Assembly (NCBI GenBank): GCA_025201365.1
Contig: JAIXMF010000004.1
Location: 620,001-684,000 of the forward strand
Length of the DNA stretch: 64,000 nucleotides
Direction of reading: 5' to 3'
Source: Syncephalis plumigaleata
Lineage: Eukaryota > Zoopagomycota > Zoopagomycetes > Zoopagales > Piptocephalidaceae
Both the position numbers and the translations under genes were made by a program. Each line of letters begins with the position of its first letter. Within the stretch, counting starts at the first letter, position 1. Positions 59,816-64,000 of this stretch are shown in pieces. Below the pieces are notes generated by a model, which was given only the letters and a program-made list of their open reading frames with translations, did no database searches and was not told the DNA's origin.

Positions 59816-60926
59816 TACCAATAAGTATTGTTTATTGTTCGTTCTAGTCCTTTGTTTTCTATCACTGTCCTGCTTATTTATCAATGCATAAGCGTTCACT
59901 GCTCTCGTTGTAATATGTACCTTTTACTTTTACCACTCTTTTCCGTCATCTGTTTGTATGCCACCCTTACGTCATGCTTTTATTTGTATTTTATTTGTTT
60001 ACTGCCATCTACATACTCTAGTTACCTACAAGCATACACTGCTTCTTCAAATAAACTGGCATACGTGTTCGTGCACCCTTCCTTGTTCTTTCCTTGCTCA
60101 TTCGTGACAAGTCAGTCAGTCTACTAGTTACTGCTTGTTTATTACATTGTTTATCCTGTAGTTTATTAGGAAACAATTAAAAATTGAGTTTGCTTACACA
60201 ACTGCCGGAATGCAGTCATCATTTTGAAGCATAAAAAATAAACATAGTTCAATTTCATAGGAAGTCATTGTTCATATGATTGGCATTACTCGATGTAGGA
60301 AGGAAGTAGATAGAGCATAACGGGTGGCTTGACTTGTACATGACGCGTAAGGTATTCGATATTCATGCTGGGCATATGGGGTACTTCTTAGCGAGCATGG
60401 CGAGGGCGTAAAGTACTCTTATACGGCGCATAAGGTACTGCTCACAACAGATACTGGACCGTTAACTATGGATTACATGCGTTACACGTTGCATTTATTT
60501 ATAGATGGTATCCATTTTCATTTTCCAAATGGTCCATGGAGCATTCTTAATGAGTACTTTATCGGCAAATTTTAGCATGGCCTCCAAAAACAAATATTCA
60601 CAATCATGGTTGAGCTCAAATATGGCAGATGGCATATGTGCTTTAATGGGCTGCATGTATTATTGTAAGAAGCTTAGAATTTTATCATTTCATCTACAGC
60701 TATAAGTAGGCTATCAAAGTGTCAACCATTAGCTATTGATAGTAGTGTACGCTTTCTCCTCTTTAGTTTGCCGTAGCCGAGTCCCCTCATAGAACTACGC
60801 GTTTGAGCCATTCCATTTAGTATACGCAATACACTGCACTAGTCGTCGATATAGATCAGCACAAGTGTGGCTACAAGAACCAAGTTTATTGACGACATAT
60901 CAAGAAGTTACTCGACCGGGATAACC
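59816..60926. other. Spacer between transposon and pseudokinase gene
   Basis: It holds dispersed repeat family 2 copy 2 (59915-60161). The rest lacks a supported gene; the open frame at 60505-60705 has no sign of selection. The phrase GCGTAAGGTAYTC occurs in three loose variants near 60346, 60408 and 60428. The 3' part should contain the promoter of the secreted pseudokinase. Confidence 0.45.
59915..60161. repeat. Dispersed repeat family 2, copy 2
   Basis: Near-identical to 53823-54072, same orientation, 6.1 kb apart. Differences are mostly single bases (for example CATCTACATAC against CATCTCCATAC). Confidence 0.85.
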
Positions 60927-62222
60927 ATGAAATACAGCACAACTTCATTATCTGCTATCACACTATGTGTATGCATGATGTTATCTCATCACGTAAATGG
61001 CATGAATATGCGGGGTACACCATTTCCATTCAGCAATAACAACCTGAATCAAATGCCAATGGCAGGACAACCATGGAATCAGCAGCCAAATACAAATATG
61101 CAATTTGGAAGCAATACCTGGAATACTGCAGCTACGCCAATGCATCCAGCACCTCCAAGTAACCGTCAACCGCCAGAAGAGATAACTATAGGTGTGACAG
61201 TAGATCAAATGACTGAGAATTTATATATCCATTTCCCTATGGAGTATAATCGTGGACGGATGCAATGGCCACGTAATTCCGGAGCTGCCCGACATTACGC
61301 GGAAATGAATTGGGGTAATAGAAATGCCATTGTAGCATGTTACAAGGGAAACGAAAGATATGCAAATGCAAAGAAATTCTATGATGTAAGTTACAGCTAT
61401 AATACTTGATATCATTGACTTATACCATCATCATTATTATTGCTATCTAGAATGTCGACAAAGTAGGCAATACGTATCAGAAGGAGGAATTAGACTCCAT
61501 TTTATTTAAACGTATAGCTAATGGCCAAACGGCAAACAAGGAAATGGGATGCTTAGTATTTGAGCTGCCCCCCAACCACGAAAACTTCCGAGCTTTCCTT
61601 GGGCGAACCCCTACATTTGCTTCGACTAAACGATTACCGAGCATAGTTGCTCGAATTATGGATGGTATGTATATCATTAGAAGCAATGATTTGAGTAGTA
61701 ATGCTAACCATAACACTGTTTAGCTGTTTCATATATTAATGGAATAGGAGTCGTCTACAACAGCATTGTAGCAGATCGTAAGTCATTGCCATTATTATAT
61801 GAATGAATCTAACCACTATCATAATAGATATTTGGGTTGCTAGAAATGCTATGAGGGATGCGTATGACATCAAGCTGCTCCACTTTGATCGTTCAATTAT
61901 CCACGAGGATTACAAAGAATTAGCAGCCAAACCCGATTTCTCACCAACATCTAAGTTGGCACAAATTTACAAATCTTTTATTGATGATGTTCGACAGACT
62001 AGCAAATTTATCGCCTTACTATTTTCCAGCTACGGGAAAAAACTAGCCGAAGAATTTACTCCTGGTCCCGCTATTACACCTGAGGAGCTTAAGAAACACA
62101 ACGAGAAACGGAAAGCCCTAAGCGATTTAATAACTTTAATGAGCGATGCTAACTCACCTCCGCTGATGATGGGCTTCAAATATACTGCCCAATATGACCT
62201 AATAAGTGGAAATCAAGACTAG
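60927..62222 (+). CDS. Secreted protein-kinase-like protein lacking catalytic residues (pseudokinase)
   Basis: Signal peptide MKYSTTSLSAITLCVCMMLS then HHVNGMN. An Asn/Pro/Gln/Met-rich linker follows, then a kinase-like fold: AIVACYKGNERYANAKKFYD (Lys of the ATP site), a hinge-like MGCLVFELPPNHENFRAFLG, the helix RLPSIVARIMDAVSYINGIG, and GVVYNSIVADHIWVARN where kinases have GVVHxDLKPDNI. Next is YDIKLLHFDRS where kinases have KLxDFx. So the catalytic-loop Asp and Asn and the metal-binding DFG Asp are all replaced. Introns 61386-61450, 61665-61725, 61780-61828 (approximate) splice in frame. A secreted pseudokinase, perhaps an effector; target unknown. Alternative: an unrelated fold that resembles a kinase only locally. 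Confidence 0.65.
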
Positions 62223-62899
62223 AGAATAGCCTACCTATTGCGCTTAGGATTCAACCAAAATGAAATAAACCATTTGTTTGAACGATTTTGTATAGTAGCG
62301 AGCAAACAAATGCCCATTGATTGTGTATAAATGTCAAACATAGATTGATGTCAATAGCAGTCGATGTAAAAGGGTTACAATGAAATACAGGACTTTTCTC
62401 TCTGATTAGTGCAGTTATCCTTCTTTTTCTACTAATAAATAATAGTCATGATAATAAAACTTACGTATTTAGATGTGTGGAGGCAATAACCATCACAGAT
62501 GAGTTGTTATTTGTTGTTTGATGCCCCGTTGTCCTTGTTATTTCCTTGAACGTTTTATGGACGTACAAGAATCAATGGAAGGAACATCACTTTATTGGAA
62601 TTGTGCTGGAACACATTTCTTATCATAGTTTATTCAATGCATACACGATTACAATGCTCATCGGATACAACATATGACTATGGAGTATGCGAATATTTGT
62701 AATGTGCATCCGATTTATTTAGTATGGTATAGTTGACACTGTAAACTATCATTGAAGCATTTGGTAAAATCGAGCATTGCATTCTTGTTGTAAGCATATA
62801 TGCATACGTGGTCATTCCATTCACTAGTTTGCTAGCCATTAAATCGTTAATAACATTAGTCGAATAGGACTACAAGACAGCACAAGACTTACGGGTAAG
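62223..62899. other. Spacer downstream of the pseudokinase gene
   Basis: AT-rich, no gene seen. AATAAA occurs at 62265-62272 (AAATAAACC), near the likely transcript end. Confidence 0.4.
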
Positions 62900-63166
62900 A
62901 TGATAGCAAAAGACATGTATATAAATCCATTAATAAATTGTACTAGATTTATTGATTTTGAATCGAATAGAGTAGTCCCGGTGGCCATAGCAGCAATGAA
63001 TGGATTTGAACTAGATGACAATAATCTTCATGTTATTACAGTCATGATACCTAGCATATTAATCAAAGGCATGAAGACATTGAAAGAATTGGGACCACAT
63101 CAAGCACCATCTGCTATAATCAATCATATAATTCCGACAATTGAAGCCAATAGAAATCGACCATGA
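62900..63166 (+). CDS. Hypothetical protein of unknown type (weak)
   Basis: An open frame reads TRFIDFESNRVVPVAIAAMN, GFELDDNNLHVITVMIPSIL and KGMKTLKELGPHQAPSAIIN, and ends in NRNRP. It stays open upstream to about 62850 (NISRIGLQDSTRLTGKM). Composition is protein-like rather than random. No family recognised, no signal peptide at the start. It could be the last exon of a gene whose first exons I could not find, or a remnant. Confidence 0.35.
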   Translation: MIAKDMYINPLINCTRFIDFESNRVVPVAIAAMNGFELDDNNLHVITVMIPSILIKGMKTLKELGPHQAPSAIINHIIPTIEANRNRP

Positions 63167-63283
63167 TTAATCACAGTAAAAGTAAAAAAATAAAAATGCT
63201 TACTTTCCGATCATTCGCATGTGTGATGGCGATCGTCGTGTTTTTTTTAAATATTTCTTTTTTTCTTTCATACATTGTACGCA

Positions 63284-64000
63284 ATGGCAACACTTTCCGA
63301 TCGGCGTTTGCCTGCCTCCATGCTTAGCACGGAGAATAGACGGATACGACAACAGAAGGCTATACAACCACAACCATGGTTACATTTCATAGCTGGCGGG
63401 TAAGTAATAGTGAGAGACTAGAAGGAAACAATAGTAATAATATTTACATTCTCGTATTACTCCGTGACTAATTAACCTGAATATATGCTCATATGTATTA
63501 GCGTGGGCGGTACAGCTGGTGCTGTTTTAACCTGTCCACTAGAAGTTGTAAAGACACGAATGCAGGTAAGGAATAACTACCAGACTAGTATAGACCATAA
63601 GTATAATCGGTGATTAACGGTGCTGTTTGTGTAGAGTTCACTGTATCGACATACATCCAACATTAATCGTTTACCTCTACTATTACGCCCCTTTAGACCG
63701 TTCCTTGACATTGGCCATACATTAGGGTGAGTAAGGGGATAGCTATTATTTAATTGATACTGATACTGATACTAATACTGATATATATCTGCGTGTGTAT
63801 GTGATCAGTTCATTCTATCGTAGAGAAGGATTTTCTGCTTTATTCAAAGGATTAGGACCTAATCTAGTTGGTGTTATTCCATCACGGTATGTAACAATAT
63901 ATACACACATCTAAATGCAGATTAATGGATCGTATTGCATACTGATTGCTTATGCATTATAGTGCTATTCAATTTGCAGTCTATGGTAATGGTAAACAAC
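63284..64000 (+). CDS. RIM2: Mitochondrial pyrimidine nucleotide carrier (RIM2/SLC25A33-36 type), 5' part
   Basis: MATLSDRRLPASMLSTENRR and WLHFIAGG lead into GVGGTAGAVLTCPLEVVKTR, the first PxE/D-x-x-K/R carrier signature (PLEVVKTRMQ). Then come SLYRHTSNINRLPLLL, a linker, and FYRREGFSALFKGLGPNLVG followed by VIPSRAIQFAVYGNGKQ, typical of the Rim2 group (ARAINFxxYGNGK). Introns at about 63401-63501, 63567-63633, 63728-63808 and 63888-63960. The carrier imports pyrimidine nucleotides into mitochondria. The gene continues beyond the window. Confidence 0.9.

Noticed and set aside
53823-60161. Long terminal repeats of a retroelement
   Set aside because: The paired 250-bp repeats lack typical ends, and nothing between them resembles gag, pol or a primer-binding site.
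60346-60440. A second splice-like array (three GCGTAAGG/GCATAAGG variants)
   Set aside because: Only three loose copies, no branch motifs or acceptors at regular distance.
1-64000. tRNA or rRNA genes
   Set aside because: No cloverleaf-like sequence with a GGTTCRANYCC box or rRNA core was recognised by eye; a covariance-model scan would be decisive.

Overview
The window looks like nuclear DNA of an early-diverging filamentous fungus. Genes are dense and broken by many 50-95 nt spliceosomal introns (GTAAGT donor, CTAAT/TACTAAY branch motif, YAG acceptor), and AT-rich tracts sit in the introns. The proteins are fungal: a Tea1/Kel1-like Kelch protein, an Iec1-like INO80 zinc-finger protein, HMG-CoA synthase and FPP synthase, Ulp1, Sed5 and Vps16. 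The secreted kinase-like gene and the membrane protein with a coiled-coil tail suggest Zoopagomycota or Mucoromycota. That placement is inference.

Layout. 0.7-5.7 kb: Kelch/coiled-coil gene. 6 kb: scrap of a Fanzor/TnpB-like nuclease. 6.4-9.6 kb: JmjC demethylase. 9.7-10.8 kb: unknown Asn-rich gene (-). 11.4-17.5 kb: VTA1 (+), HGH1 (-), ULP1 (+). 17.7-23 kb: NUP155/170 (-). 24.2-27.2 kb: two small secreted-protein paralogues with the same core promoter; the second runs into a tandem array of about 83-bp intron-like units separated mostly by 3-nt putative micro-exons. 27.5-29 kb: membrane protein (-). 29.7-33.5 kb: VPS16. 33.8-36 kb: ATP5 (-) and an Iec1-like gene (+). 36.1-39.9 kb: head-to-head ERG20/ERG13. 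40-47 kb: TRM1 (-), CDC123 (+), ZZ/EF-hand protein (-), SNX3 (+). 47.4-51.7 kb: SED5 (-) and a Cdc20/Cdh1-like gene (-). 52-54 kb: gene-poor with dispersed repeats. 54.1-55.4 kb: 3' third of a mitochondrial-type isoleucyl-tRNA synthetase. 55.6-57 kb: candidate secreted proteins. 58-59.8 kb: an intact-looking Tc1-like transposon with 210-bp identical terminal inverted repeats. 60.9-62.2 kb: secreted pseudokinase. 63.3 kb to the end: start of a mitochondrial pyrimidine nucleotide carrier.

The standout is the 26.0-27.2 kb array. Between two and three dozen splice signals are kept in units that otherwise differ a lot, and the 3-nt segments keep the frame. It resembles an extreme micro-exon gene attached to a signal peptide.

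Technical caution: many conserved housekeeping genes are interrupted by one-base frame breaks, often where a short homopolymer looks one base short. This fits residual long-read indel error better than real pseudogenes, so gene models below are described as loci spanning such breaks.
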